A stretch of DNA of 64,000 nt from Epiperipatus broadwayi (taxonomy: Eukaryota; Onychophora; Udeonychophora; Euonychophora; Peripatidae): the NCBI GenBank assembly GCA_028023455.1, contig JAQFVV010012418.1, forward strand, positions 4,955,244 through 5,019,243, given 5' to 3'. Positions 36,080-48,032 of this stretch are shown one piece after another. The position numbers and the translations under genes were made by a program. Below the pieces are notes generated by a model. That model did no database searches. It saw only the letters and a list, made by a program, of their open reading frames with translations, and was not told where the DNA came from. The stretch's first letter is position 1. Every line of letters begins with the position of its first letter.

Positions 36080-36660
36080 TACAGGTTATTTATATCATAC
36101 ATCTGCATAACAGAATGAGATGGAATGTTATTACTATTGGTGGAAAATCTGCAGCATTTGAAATGGAAACTGATGTTAAACAAGGATGAGTCATGACTTC
36201 TTTGTTTTCTCATTTGGAATAATTTGTAGTTAGTTTTATGAAATAGGCCTCAAAATGATGTATAGTCTTAGTGGAGTTTTTAATTGGAATTGTTTAAAAG
36301 CAAGTATGTCATCTTGTTGATGATTTTTCTATCTTTGCCAATTCTAAAGATGATCTATAAAATGTAATTAATGTTTCAAAAACTTCAAATCCTTTATCAC
36401 AGTCAGTTGTGGGGAAAAAAAAGTCTGCAGCAACTTTTATCTTGGACAGTTATCAGTTTGAGAATCTAAAGAAATTTAAATATCTTGGAATATTTATATA
36501 AAGATATGGACTTGGATGTTAAAATGTGACATGCATCCTGTAATGTTGCTGCCTTTAACATGTTAAAAGAGTATTTCATTACAGTGGTATTACTGCTACA
36601 ACTATTGGTGTTTTTGCTCAAAGTTTTATATGGGTAACATGTACTTTTTGTTGACATAAT
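36080..36660 (+). pseudogene. LINE reverse transcriptase fragment
   Basis: Plus-strand pieces follow the RT palm. They are 'FEMETDVKQG' (the G(V)RQG block), then 'CHLVDDFSIFANSKDDL' (the Y/F-x-DD catalytic block, here with VDD in place of YADD, near 36305-36360), then 'NLKKFKYLGIFI' (the FkYLG block near 36470). 'AAFNMLKEYFIT' (thumb) follows at 36548. Many stops interrupt it. It is related to, but not identical with, the fragment at 56.1-56.6 kb. Confidence 0.7.
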
Positions 36661-37214
36661 ATAAATTTACTTGAAAATTTTCATTTAGGAATACTCTTTA
36701 TGATTTTAAAAATATGATTATGTTCTTCAGTTTGTTAAATGTGATACTGTAGAATATATTAATTGTAATGGCACATCTTAATTTAATTAAACATATAAAG
36801 GAAATGAATAGTAATAGCGTTTTCTAAAAAGTATTTTATAATTAACTTGAATATGATTTTCATCGATGGGGTTAAGACATTAAAGAAGTTAATAATTATT
36901 GCTTTTTTTTTTAAAAAAAATCTGGCTGAGGAGGGAATACAATATAAAACTACAATCCGGCAAGATATTGATGTCTTTCAAAAAATAAAAAAAATTGCTG
37001 CAGAAATTGATAGTAAGTATTGATAGATGTTGAATGCGCTAAAAACCTACTTGTAAAATATGAGGACATATCTGTTTCATGGATTGATGTGTATCATCTT
37101 TGTCTTTATACTTATTTATCCATTTTAGAATGTATTATTAAAAAAAGGAATGGGAGGGGGGGAGTATGATTTTGTAAATAAATCATGTTTTAAACCTTTG
37201 TCTTATGTGTATAT
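36661..37214. other. Downstream part of the LINE relic or AT-rich DNA
   Basis: Possibly the decayed C-terminal end of the preceding LINE. No motif is clear enough to say so firmly. Confidence 0.3.
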
Positions 37215-37560
37215 ATATTTGCTTGAGAATAGTATTAGTATAAATAATCAGAAAATAATGAATTCTTATAACAGCTATATAAATATCAAATTTTTTTATA
37301 TACATAAAAAGCCTTTTTCAGCATCTGATTTGGTACCCTTTTCCAATATTAATAATCTATTATGTCAACGAATTATTACAGACATAAAACCATCTAGTGT
37401 TCAATAATGAAATTAAAATAACCAATACCAATATACATCATTAAAATGAATCAAAATCTACATATAAATCCAGTAATTACAAAATAATTGACTATATAAC
37501 AATATAATAAAATAAATTACATGCATTTTTTTTTTTTTTTACAATTATATATATATCAAT
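37215..37560 (-). repeat. PLE 3' tail, inverted copy
   Basis: Read on the minus strand, this stretch matches 54995-55320, the sequence following the GIY-YIG frame of the PLE at 54.4 kb. Shared blocks include TTGTAATTACTGGATTTATA, a poly-A region, AATACTAGATGGTTTTATGT, AAATCAG and TGAAAAAGGC. It is an inverted terminal piece of the same PLE family, an arrangement typical of Penelope-like insertions. Confidence 0.75.
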
Positions 37561-37764
37561 TTGTATAATTTTAATCTTAAAATCTGTATGTTGGAGGGGG
37601 TTAGATTGTATAAAGAAAGAATGGTAAAAGAGAGTTTATATATAAAAAGATATAAACCTGTTTTAAATAGAATTGGATACGACATGAATAAAGAATTATT
37701 TTTGGAAATAAATTCATTTTTGAAGTATATAAGAAAGAAAAAGGAAATAAGTTTTTTATTGTAA
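37561..37764 (+). pseudogene. C-terminal end of a PLE endonuclease ORF
   Basis: The frame contains 'KESLYIKRYKPVLNRIGYDM' followed by 'NKELFLEINSFL'. This is the conserved C-terminal end after GIY-YIG in many PLEs (usually EalhIkk.kP.LNr.gG.eL...y..ll). The nuclease core itself is missing. Together with the inverted tail to its left and the ribozyme-like motif to its right, it marks the end of a 5'-truncated insertion. Confidence 0.6.
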
Positions 37765-37989
37765 CAATTGGTTTTTTGGATAAAAAAAATGTAAAAAGGG
37801 AAAGTTTTTTGAGAAGGGAGTCGAGTAAGTGTGGTGTATGTTTTGTGTTTTTAATTTAATTGATTTTAATGTATTTTATTTATTTTTAAATTTTATGGGG
37901 TTTATATGCTTTATATTGTTTTTGATTATTTTTTTTTTTTGGTTTTATTATGTGAAGTTTGTTTATAATGTAATGTTTTTTCTAGATCC

Positions 37990-38025
37990 TTGAAAATGAC
38001 TATAGAGTAAAGATAGTCGAAACGT
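37990..38025 (+). ncRNA. Hammerhead-like hairpin in PLE tail
   Basis: TTGAAAAT is followed by a perfect 6-bp stem (GACTAT 37998-38003 / ATAGTC 38013-38018), a 9-base loop, and then GAAAC. The arrangement 'CUGANGA-like, stem II, GAAA' is that of a hammerhead core, and hammerheads are known in Penelope-like element termini. The first box departs from CUGAUGA, so self-cleavage is doubtful. The same layout occurs at 48276 and about 55207. Confidence 0.35.
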
Positions 38026-38059
38026 TGGAAATAAGTGGATATATATTCTGGCCTCCTCC

Positions 38060-41000
38060 TCCGTCTACGTCCTCTCCATAAAATTTATATAATGTTTAAA
38101 ATATATTCCGGGTTCTAGCTCAGTCTAACAAATAAATAAATGAAATATCCAGCATTAATTAAAAATGATTACTAGCTCTAACTTTTAAAATATAAATACA
38201 GTTATATTTGTAAATGAATTAATAAATATTTATTATTTTCATGAGACATGGAGTGACGACACGGAGAACGAGATAGACTACATTGAGATATTATCCACCT
38301 GATACTATCTCAATGGCATAAGAACACTATTCCCCTTTTTACTATATTAAATAACTAACTCATAGTATTCTTACGACTTTCTAAGCTCTTTTCACTATGA
38401 TTAAAATAATAATCATGTCTTAATATTCTTTGTAATAATAATCTAGCTCAATTAAATAAGATTAAGTAAATAAATAGAATAAATAAAATAAAATCAAATC
38501 TCAGGTTCATAAATTGTATTCTAACTGATTTAAAATTACGGTAGTAAACTATGAAAAGGGAATTTTATGTCATAAATTCACTACGCAGTAACTAACAATA
38601 ATAAAATAATAATAATAATAATAATAATAATAGTATAATATAATCTTATTACTTCCTAAATGAAATAAATAATTACGTACGTGGTAGTATTTTAATAATC
38701 CGACAACAAAATACGTGTGGTAACATTAGCATATAATTTATTTTAATATTGTGGCAACCAACTTATGACCAATAAATGATATAATTATGATCTTTTAATT
38801 TTATCATCCAAATAAATTTTCAAAATTATTATAACACTTTTTATGTTTACCTATTTTGTGCAAAACTATATGTCTGTTTCAATTATAAATGTGTATTGTG
38901 ATATCATGCATCCATGTGGAGAAATAATAACGAAGACACAAAGCTTTATAATAAATTTACAACAAAGTTTATTAATAACATAAACAAATAACACTATTTT
39001 ACATTATGTACATTGGATATCCTTACTCTCCTATCACAAAATTATTTTACTAGTTTATACAATAAAACCAAACTTCTACTTATTTTTCTAGTTAATTCTT
39101 ATCTTTTAAATACTTAAGAAAGTACAGTATTATTATTATTGGATTTCTTATTTTAGTTTAGCTTGTTACAAAATGTATTTATTTATAATTATCACTAATA
39201 CTTTGTATCCCTACTATTTTTTAAAATTATATTTTTATAAAATTACATTCGTAGTAAACATTCTACAAAATCATAAAACTCTAATTTTATATTAGTTATA
39301 TGGAATCCTACAGATTCAAAAACATTCTTCTACATTTGATATTACGTTTTATTGTTCACTATACAATGCTTATTAATCTAATATACTCATTCAAGCCTTG
39401 CTTCGGATGGTAATTACAATTATTAACACACCATGCACAAATATATGTGTCTATTACACATTATTGAATTATTTTCTTAACAAACATGCAATATTTATTT
39501 TCTAAATATTATTATAAAAAATATTCAAATTTTATTATCACTTAAAAAAAACTTTGTTTTAGATTTCTCTTTTAAAAAATCTTATATTCGTTTCCAAATT
39601 GGTTTTAAACTGTATTATATGATTCTTTCTCTCTTTATGATTTTTGTACTTTCACTTTTAAAATTACACAATTCTAACACATTCCAGTAAATAAACTATT
39701 CTTACTTAACGATAACATACCCTCAGTTCTATTTTATTCATTATTTCTGTAAAAAATATCTTTCTGACGATGCAGATTCACGAAACAAGGATAGCGAAAA
39801 TAGATGCACAGGATCAAAATAACTAGAATATTATCCGTCATAAACCTTGACAATAATGGCACAGTGAATTCAAAGACACTATAGAGGAGCGACCTTTGTC
39901 TGTCTACCCACCTCTATTATAGGAGTGATGCTAAAGCTATTTCTTCAGCTTTATATAACATCAAAGAGTTTAAAAGATACGTAAAGACACTGTCCAAAAT
40001 ATATGTGTTCAGTGATAGGGCTTAGTTAGCTATACTGAAATCACACAAACTAACTATGATCCAAATACTTTATTTTTCTTATTTCTTAGCAAAACATCAT
40101 CTTGGTTTCCTCTACACTAGTACTACCAAGTCACTATCCGATCTTATTATTTCTCTAGATTTTTCTATACAGTACATCGACAAATTCTTATCTACATTTC
40201 TAACAATAATAAAATTCATTTTATTTCAAAACTATACAGCTGTTCTCTAAGAAAATCTTTTACTACTTTTCTCGTATATTTATCATATACAAACTATTTT
40301 AAAATATCTAAATACTTTGTTACATGAAAGTTCAAAAGAATCACACAATTGTTTTGACAACTTATACTATTAATTATACTTGAAATAACTTATTGCATGC
40401 ATATTTAAAATTATTCTTATCTCAGAATATGTTTTAATGTTGTATAAAATGTGTACTTATAATTTTAAAACTTTCACACATCATTCTTAATCAATAGATG
40501 ATCTAAAAAAAATACATTATGCATTATGAATAAATACCAAAATTACCAAAACGATCTTGATCTTCTCGATCGTGTTCTGTAGGCTTCACCATTCCATTAA
40601 TTCTTGTAGATATAAAAATTCCATACATACTTTTTATTTTTAAAACAATATTTCTATCATTCTATTAAGCTATTATATTTAAATCTCATTATTATTAAAT
40701 TTATGTTTATATGTTTTCCCTAATCTAATATAGCATTTTATATTTAAAAATAAATTAATAAAACATTTAAATTATATTTACGATACTTCTTCACCAGACT
40801 TTCTTGAACTGTTCATATTTAAGCTAAAAAAAAAATATTTTTATTTCTTCTTCAGTCACTTAATGTTCTATTTTAAAGTAAAACAATAGCTCTGTTTAAT
40901 AAATCTTCATAGACGACAATCCTTGGTTTTCACAATATTGTATATAATTATTAATTCATGGCATTCTCTTTTACTATTGTCTGCTAATATTTTCCCGCGC

Positions 41001-42920
41001 GACTTTTCCGATGCATCTTGTACGTACTTTTATTTAAATCTTCAATAAAATTTTCTATTTCCATGGATCCATTTTCATTAGGTCATTTAATTTTATATTT
41101 CTTTTAAAAATCAAGCCTTTCTTCCATTGAGTACTTTGTACTATTTTTTTCTGATAAGATAAAGTTTTTCGGCTCCTTTTCTATAAAATCCATAATAACA
41201 CTTTCATATTGTTCTATTGCTTTTTCTTTATTTTGAAATTCTTGTACTATATTTTTAATAATGTTTTCTTTTAAAAGATAAACATTCTTTCTTCATCATG
41301 ATTTTCTTTATTAATAAAACGCATATTAAATTTTTTCCATAGAGAAGAATAAAATAACTTTAAAGTAGCCCTATAATTTTGCGTCATAATTTTTTCCTGA
41401 CGGCATGTAACTTCTCTTTTAAGTTCTCATATAGCGTCCCAATTATATTTCTCTGAGTTATAACAATCAGTTTCTGGTTGAGCATAAATAAAGTTGTATT
41501 AAGACAATTTCCAAATATTTTTCCTTCGGTAATAAATTTAGGTATTTTCCCTTGTACTTCCATCTCTACTGTAGGTTTTTGGTTAAATTCGAATAAATTT
41601 CCCTGGTAAGATAACTTTTAAAATTAGCAATTCATATCGATACAGTCAAAATATATTATATGTTACAGAAGAACTTTTTTAAAATAAATACAAAATTTTA
41701 AATTTATATCACTTTTCCAGCTACGGTGTTATCAGCTACAAAAATGTGTTACTTTCTCTTTCACTTACACATTCCTTCTCCCCGCTCTGTATAATTCCTA
41801 TATTTTTGTCTGCTAATTTACCTCCGTTGATTGGTTAATAACTTTATTTTAGCGCGAACAAATTTATCCATTTTAGTTTTATAACAGACTAGACGTTTAA
41901 AATAAAGAATTGATGACGTCATGTCTTAAATATTATTTAGACTAGTATTTTTAAATTCAATTTTAATTTTACCAAAATTATTTAAACTTTAAAATAATTA
42001 TTAAAACAATATTTAATATTTTAACTTTCACTTTAATGATCGATGGCAATTATATCTAGTTTTAAATTCACAAACTTTATTATTATTTTAACAAGCGTGT
42101 GTGTGAAGGTATATAATATACAGTCACGTGTTTACTACTTTTATCAAATGATTTTTTATTTACGTCTCGGTCTAAATTACCAAAACTGATATATTTTATA
42201 AAAATTTTGGAAAATAATTTTAAACTTGTAGAACTAAATATAATTCTCACCATCCTAAAGTTTATTTTAAACTATACTTTATTAATTTTGACTATTAAAT
42301 ATAATTATACACTACAGATAGTATTTATTTAATTTATTAGTTTTAAAAATATTATATTCAAATTATTAATATACTTTTAAAATGTTTATAGCTGTGTTAT
42401 TTTATATGGCCAGCTTTTACAACCATAAGCAAGGATATAATTAAAGCTTTATTTAACTGTTTTCTCTTTTAAAATAATTTATTACACTGTTATATACCAG
42501 GTATTTTCAGCTTAAAATTGTACTATAAAATCTAATTATCCTACTATTATTTATATATCATACAAATATAACTTAAAATTTAAAATTTTTTAATAATTGA
42601 CCTTTCTACCTTATTATGACCTACAGACAAGGGCACAATATATACATCAAATAAAGTTTTTGAAAAGAAAAGAAGTGGTTTTAATTATAGAATTATATGG
42701 CAAATATATAATCTATATATTTATTAAGAATAAACTATTAGCTCAATTGTGATTAAATATTCCTTGGTATATACTGTACTTCTGAATAACCGATAAATAC
42801 CTGCATAAGAAAGTTGTTAAAAATAATATTTTTGTTAATATTGTGTAATTATAAATGTTTAGATTTGTAGAGGTCCCTACTATTGAAGTTCAGGTGCATA
42901 GTCTTAATGTTATAATCTTA
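38060..42920. other. Long AT-rich region without recognisable genes
   Basis: Nearly 5 kb of pyrimidine-rich, AT-rich DNA holds no supported gene. Less AT-rich patches lie at 38250-38340 and 39770-40020. The minus strand of 40980-41600 has Lys/Glu-rich fragments (for example 'DFIEKEPKNFILSEKNSTKY') that suggest a long-decayed coding region; the family is not identifiable. Confidence 0.4.
38605..38632. repeat. AAT microsatellite
   Basis: About nine perfect AAT repeats. Confidence 0.9.
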
Positions 42921-42925
42921 ATATA

Positions 42926-43862
42926 CACCTGGGTCTCGTTTTATGCGGTAGATAGGTTCCACAGAAAACCTTCATTTAAAAAAATCGCACAAAAATAGAC
43001 TTAATTTACCTTGAAAAATGGGGGATAGGTGCTGTAATTTTCAGAATTCGCATAGAAGCAAAGCAACAAAGAAAAATTACTTAAAAAATGGCATTAAAAA
43101 AATAAGCAAATAAAGTATGACTAATAAAAAATTTCAAATATTTGAAAAATATTAATACAAAACAAACTTTTTTTATTACTACAATATTTAATTTTACATT
43201 TTTCATACATATTTTAATCATTACCGTTAGCATTCGTTTGTAAACTGGTAAGAAATCAGATTCGATGTGATGTGATGTATTGTGGCTTCTCCTTAAACGA
43301 AGTCAAGAGTCTCTCAGCAATTATGCACAGAGAATTCTGTTAAGCCACATTATTTTTATTCGTGATGTGATGTACAACTAGTGCCATTTTCAGTCTTATG
43401 CTGTGTTAATGGTTTTCTGTTTCTATATTTAAAAAATGAGATCGCAATCAAAACATTATCATTAGAAAGATTATTTTCAGTTTATAAAATCTTCGTTTTT
43501 TATTTTAAAAATCGAAAAGATTATTTATTTCTGTTATATATAACATAATACGTTTAAAAAGTTTAAATTTTTTGAATATTTATTGTGATATTTTTATGTG
43601 TATGTATAAATCTACTATTATTATTTACTCATTAATATAAATAGATTATTTACATAGAAGCTAAGTTCTAAATACAGCTTCAGACTATATTCACGTTATA
43701 TTTTTGAAAAAAAAAGTATTTCAAGTCAAAATAAGTTATTAATAATTTAAATTTCTTGATATCTAATAAATATAGTGAAATATGAAAGATATTAAGAAAA
43801 AGTATGAATCACATAACTTCAAAATCGCATTAAAATAATCCGCATAAAATGAGACCCAAGTG
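42926..43862 (-). mobile_element. Tigger-2 family copy C, reversed, shortest
   Basis: The left end CACCTGGGTCTCGTTTTATG is the family's right TIR inverted. The right end closes CATAAAATGAGACCCAAGTG. TA flanks both sides (42924-42925, 43863-43864). At 937 bases it is the shortest copy. It retains only leader-like and tail-like DNA, with decayed traces of the transposase near 43250-43420, and has no usable frame. Its orientation is opposite to copies A, B, D and E. Confidence 0.85.
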
Positions 43863-43864
43863 TA

Positions 43865-45840
43865 TATTACTTATGTAATGAGTATGCACATTATAAATTA
43901 TTAATTACAACTTTAAAAGTATAAGATGTAACTCAGATTAAAATGTAACCATAAATATACGAAGACCATATAAAGAAAAGCTTTCATAAAGTATGTTTTT
44001 TTAAAACAATATTTGCTTAGCCAACTTTTGACTCTTACAAGTCATAGTATAAGAGCATCATCAGTACCAAGTACTAATTATATTCTATGTGGAATAAAAT
44101 TATTTAACGTTTAAACAATTTCTAGCAGAATATTAAGTGACAAAAGTTTTATCTGTCAACAAAGAAAATCTCATTTAATAATGAGTCAAAGAAGCTCAAC
44201 AGAATTTAAGTGAAGTGATTGGGAAAGCTATGAGATAAATATATCATCTTCCTTATATTTTTCAAATCAATATTTGACTCTATTGGCTGTATAAATTGGA
44301 ACATAATACCTTAAAAATATCAGCTATCTGAAAACAATGCATGCATTACAATAAGCCTGGTTTTCAAAACTATTCAAATGGTACATAACTTTAGAGAGTA
44401 ACAAACGAGAATAGCATGACTTATACTTCCATATCATATTTTATAGTTAGAAAATAGTTTAATTTATAAATCTGTCCAATGGTTGGAAAATGTACAAATG
44501 ATTCAAAATGAACATATGTTATCTATCATTCTTTGCCTATTCTTAGGGTCATTACATTATAGAATTCACTAAATGATATAGTCTTTAAAATACTAGCTTC
44601 ATAACAAATGTTATTATAAAGCTAATATTAAAAAAAATACTTTAATAATAATAAAGGATATGAATTATTGTTTTATCCTAGTCAAGAACAGGAAATTTAG
44701 TGCTGAAAGAATGCACAAAAAAAAAAAAGATTTTAATTTAATGTTTATAGAAAAGAAAGAATACAATAGTAGAATAGATTTTAAGACAGATAAAGTAAAT
44801 GTATATTAGGTTAATAAATGTGTAGAAGAAGTGAATAAAATTGATGTGGATTTACTAGGGTTATTTAGATAAAAGATGAAAAATAGTAAATTAAAAATAA
44901 AATATTAGAGAAAGCAAAAAGATTTTTGAAGTATACAGTATAACAAGTAGAAGAAATAAAATAATGTTGATTTATTAAAATAAAAAATCAAATGGTTTAT
45001 TATTTGGGAGTTAATAAGTCAAGACTAATCACCAGGAGCTGCATTCTATGTACCACCACTCTATCACTGCACTAAATCACATAGGGTTCTTATTAATCAT
45101 TACTAACTTTTTGCTGATGAGTGCATGATATTGTAAATTTTAATTGCTTTATATATTCCTATTGCATAATGGAATAATTAATATAAATATGTGATATTAT
45201 TGTTAAGGTCAATATTACATACAATATAAAGAATAAATGTATTAAAATTATTTATTATTCAAGACCCTTAAAGAATTAGTACTGACTATATACTAAAAGT
45301 TCTAGTAGTAATGCAGCTAAAAATAGATTATTATAGGATTTTCCATTTTAGAATATCTTAACATCTATAGAATATGTAAGATTTTACTAAGAATGAGTAA
45401 AGAAGAAATAAAACAAAAATTCAAATCTCTATTAAGAAATTCAGTTCTGTATATGTCAGATTGGCTATAAATGAAAAATTTAATTTGAATTTCCAGAACA
45501 AAACAAAATTTGACAAATTTAATACAAAAAAAAAACCCAGATTTTTTATTGAAATTTAAATGTTTTCAGTTTATATTTGCTTATTGTATCCAGTTGTTAA
45601 TATTCTATTAATAAATGGAGCTATCTTGTGTAGATTGTTACTATTGGTAATTCAATTATTAATTGCAATTGAAAAAGTGGCAATTTTGAAAAATATTGTA
45701 TTTTGTTTTAAATACAGATTTACTTTAATTGTGGAATTATTTCTAATGTCACATTAATAAAATTATATGTATGTTGTAAATACATAATTTATATTTTGTT
45801 AAGTTACTCTTGTTAATTTGTTGCTGCATGATATCAAAAA
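43865..45840. other. AT-rich DNA without recognisable genes
   Basis: The 65-codon frame at 45560-45757 is hydrophobic and without motif. Lys/Glu/Asn-rich pieces at 44700-44960 could be decayed retroelement coding, but nothing is firm. Confidence 0.45.
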
Positions 45841-46540
45841 TATAATAGTCAAATATGTTTAAAAATACATATATACAAGCAACAAAGATTACAAATTATA
45901 AAATTATTATAAAAAAGCCTTTTTCGGCAAATTATGTTTTTTGCCCTTTTCAATATGTCTCCACGATTTAAAGCATATACAGCGACATCTATATCAATAC
46001 ATGAGAGAAGACAGATAAACAAATGGATATCTGACACAATCTATTATGTGATTTTTTCCTCAATTCTACTACAAAATTACTTTGTTATATATATTGAATG
46101 GATATATATCACATATATTAATTAACTATCCATTCATTATGCATTAACCACTTATTATTTAACTTAATGGATGTTTTGTATATATTCATACAGTTGTTTT
46201 TACTATGCATGATGTAGTTTGTTTCATATATTTTATGTCTATTAACATATTTAATATAATCAAAAACACTTATATTATCAATACAATTTATTTTATGTCC
46301 GTACTGCAAATAATGAACATATAATGCAGATCTATCATCTTTCCTAGCAATAGCATCATTGTGTTCTTTAGCTCTTTCTCCCAATTGCTTTGACATCTGG
46401 TCATAGTAAACCATATTACAAAAATTACATCTAATTTTATAAACTATTCCTCTCTTATATTTTATATCATCTTTCATCCTACAATTAGTTATCAATTTAT
46501 CCAAATTTTTGCTATTAGCCCATCCCACGTTAATGTTTTA
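45841..46540 (-). repeat. Left arm of head-to-head PLE inverted repeat
   Basis: This arm is inverted relative to 46561-47234. The two meet at the palindromic CCCACGTTAATGTTTT / AAAACATTAACGTGGG (46525-46540, 46561-46576) with only 20 bases between. The arm contains a near-complete endonuclease frame and the 3' tail, including the ribozyme-like segment in inverse near 45918-45950. Confidence 0.88.
46118..46528 (-). pseudogene. PLE GIY-YIG endonuclease, left copy (open frame)
   Basis: An uninterrupted frame of 136 codons starts 'MGWANSKNLDKLITNCRMKD'. It has the GIY-YIG core 'RGIVYKIRCNFCNMVYYDQM' with a CxxC-like pair, then 'KQLGERAKEHNDAI' and 'SALYVHYLQYGHKINC', which is the conserved SA...H....H motif. 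It ends 'NKWLMHNEWIVN'. In this copy the second motif reads Y-Y-D-Q where the family has YIGQ or YIGE. The element's RT is absent, so it is a 5'-truncated fragment although this frame is open. Confidence 0.8.
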
Positions 46541-46560
46541 AAGTAAAAATTATATAGATA

Positions 46561-47234
46561 AAAACATTAACGTGGGATGGGCTAATAGCAAAAATTAGGA
46601 TAAATTGATAACTAATTGTAAGATGAAAGATAATATAAAATATAAGAGAGGAATAGTTTATAAAATTAGTTGTAATTTTTGTAATATGGTTTATTATTGC
46701 CAGACGTCAAAGCAATTGGGAGAAAGAGCTAAAGAACACAATGATGCTTTTGCTAGGAAGGATGATAGATCTGCATTATATGTTCATTATTTGCAGTACG
46801 GACATAAAATAAATTGTATTGATAATATAAGTGTTCTTGATTATATTAAAAATGTTAATAGACGTAAAATATATGAAACAAACACATCTGTATTAAAAAA
46901 ACTGTAGAATAATACAAAACATCCATTAAGTTAAATAATAAGGGTTAATAGATAAAGAATGGATAGTTAATTAATTAATATATGTGGATATATATATAAC
47001 AAAGTAATTTTGTAATAGAATTGAGGAAAAAATCACATAATAGATCGTGTCAGATATCCATTTGTTTATCTATCTTCTCATGTATTGATATAGATGTCGC
47101 TGTATATACTTTAAATCGTTGAGATATATTGAAAAGAGCAAAAAATAATCTAAAAAGGCTTTTATAATAATTTTATAATTTGTAATCTTTGTTGCTTGTA
47201 TATATGTATTTTTAAACATATTTGACTATTGTAT
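46561..47234 (+). repeat. Right arm of head-to-head PLE inverted repeat
   Basis: It is the inverse of 45841-46540, with a deletion in the 3' part of the endonuclease frame near 46890-46915 and several substitutions in the tail. It overlaps the start of the tandem duplication. Confidence 0.85.
46605..46907 (+). pseudogene. PLE GIY-YIG endonuclease, right copy (truncated)
   Basis: The frame has 'RGIVYKISCNFCNMVYYCQT', 'KQLGERAKEHNDAF' and 'SALYVHYLQYGHKINC', nearly identical to the left copy. A small deletion after 'KIYETN' shifts it to an early stop, so the terminal 'KWL..EWIVN' is out of frame. The intact form of that end is present at the start of the second tandem unit (about 48040-48115). 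Confidence 0.8.
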
Positions 47235-48032
47235 ATTAAGTGCAACATAAAAAGATTTGGTTTTAATTCTGATTCTTTTTCTTATACAAAAATATAATAT
47301 TAATATGACATTCTGATATTTTGTCAATTCTACAGCTATAGTCTGGGAAAATACTACTGATCATATCTGATATGGCTTTAATATTTATGGAGATATTAAA
47401 TTGCATAGAAAATAAATAGTTATAAATAAATAAATGAATGTTTTCATAAAATTTTTATTTATTGCATTCCTGAAATGATTTCTTCAACCATCATATATAT
47501 TGTAATTTTTTAAGCTTATTGTTATGTCTTGTTTAAAAATATTTTACATTACTATTCCTTATTTTATTTTATTTTTTGGCTTTGGATCTGTATGAGATTA
47601 ATTAAATGTCAATTTTTAAATACAATGCCTTCAATCATTGCAGTTTGCAAAAGCATAAAATTATAGCTGCACAAATTGCAAATAATTGTTATATTATCAA
47701 GATTTGGAATGTGAGCATCAGAAAATGTGATGTGGCAACAAATATTTTTTGCTATTGCTATCTATTCCTTAATATAAAATAATGCATACTACTGTGCCCT
47801 ACTATGCTTGTCTAACAACAAATATAAACTTATAATTCTTTCACACAAATCAAAGATTCAGATAATATATGTAATATAAAAAATTATTAATCTTAAATAG
47901 TAATAATTATATACACACATATGCACACATCTATATGTTTAAAAAAGTACTTGCAAAATATGCTCTCAGGTCTTATAAATAAAAATAAATGTCTGTGTGA
48001 ATGATATTAATTAATTTTTAACTTTACTGTAT
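46893..48032 (+). repeat. Tandem duplication, unit 1 (about 1.14 kb)
   Basis: The unit runs from the end of the PLE endonuclease through the PLE tail and about 800 bases of downstream DNA. It ends TTAACTTTACTGTA. The second unit follows directly. The PLE-tail portion differs more between units than the downstream part, which is almost identical. Confidence 0.88.

Noticed and set aside
38605-38632. Regularly spaced repeats as a CRISPR-like array
   Set aside because: It is a simple AAT microsatellite; no repeat-spacer arrays were seen anywhere, and the DNA is eukaryotic.
40980-41600. Minus-strand Lys/Glu-rich text as the N-terminal region of a PLE or other retroelement
   Set aside because: No family motif was clear and frames shift constantly; it is mentioned only within the AT-rich region entry.
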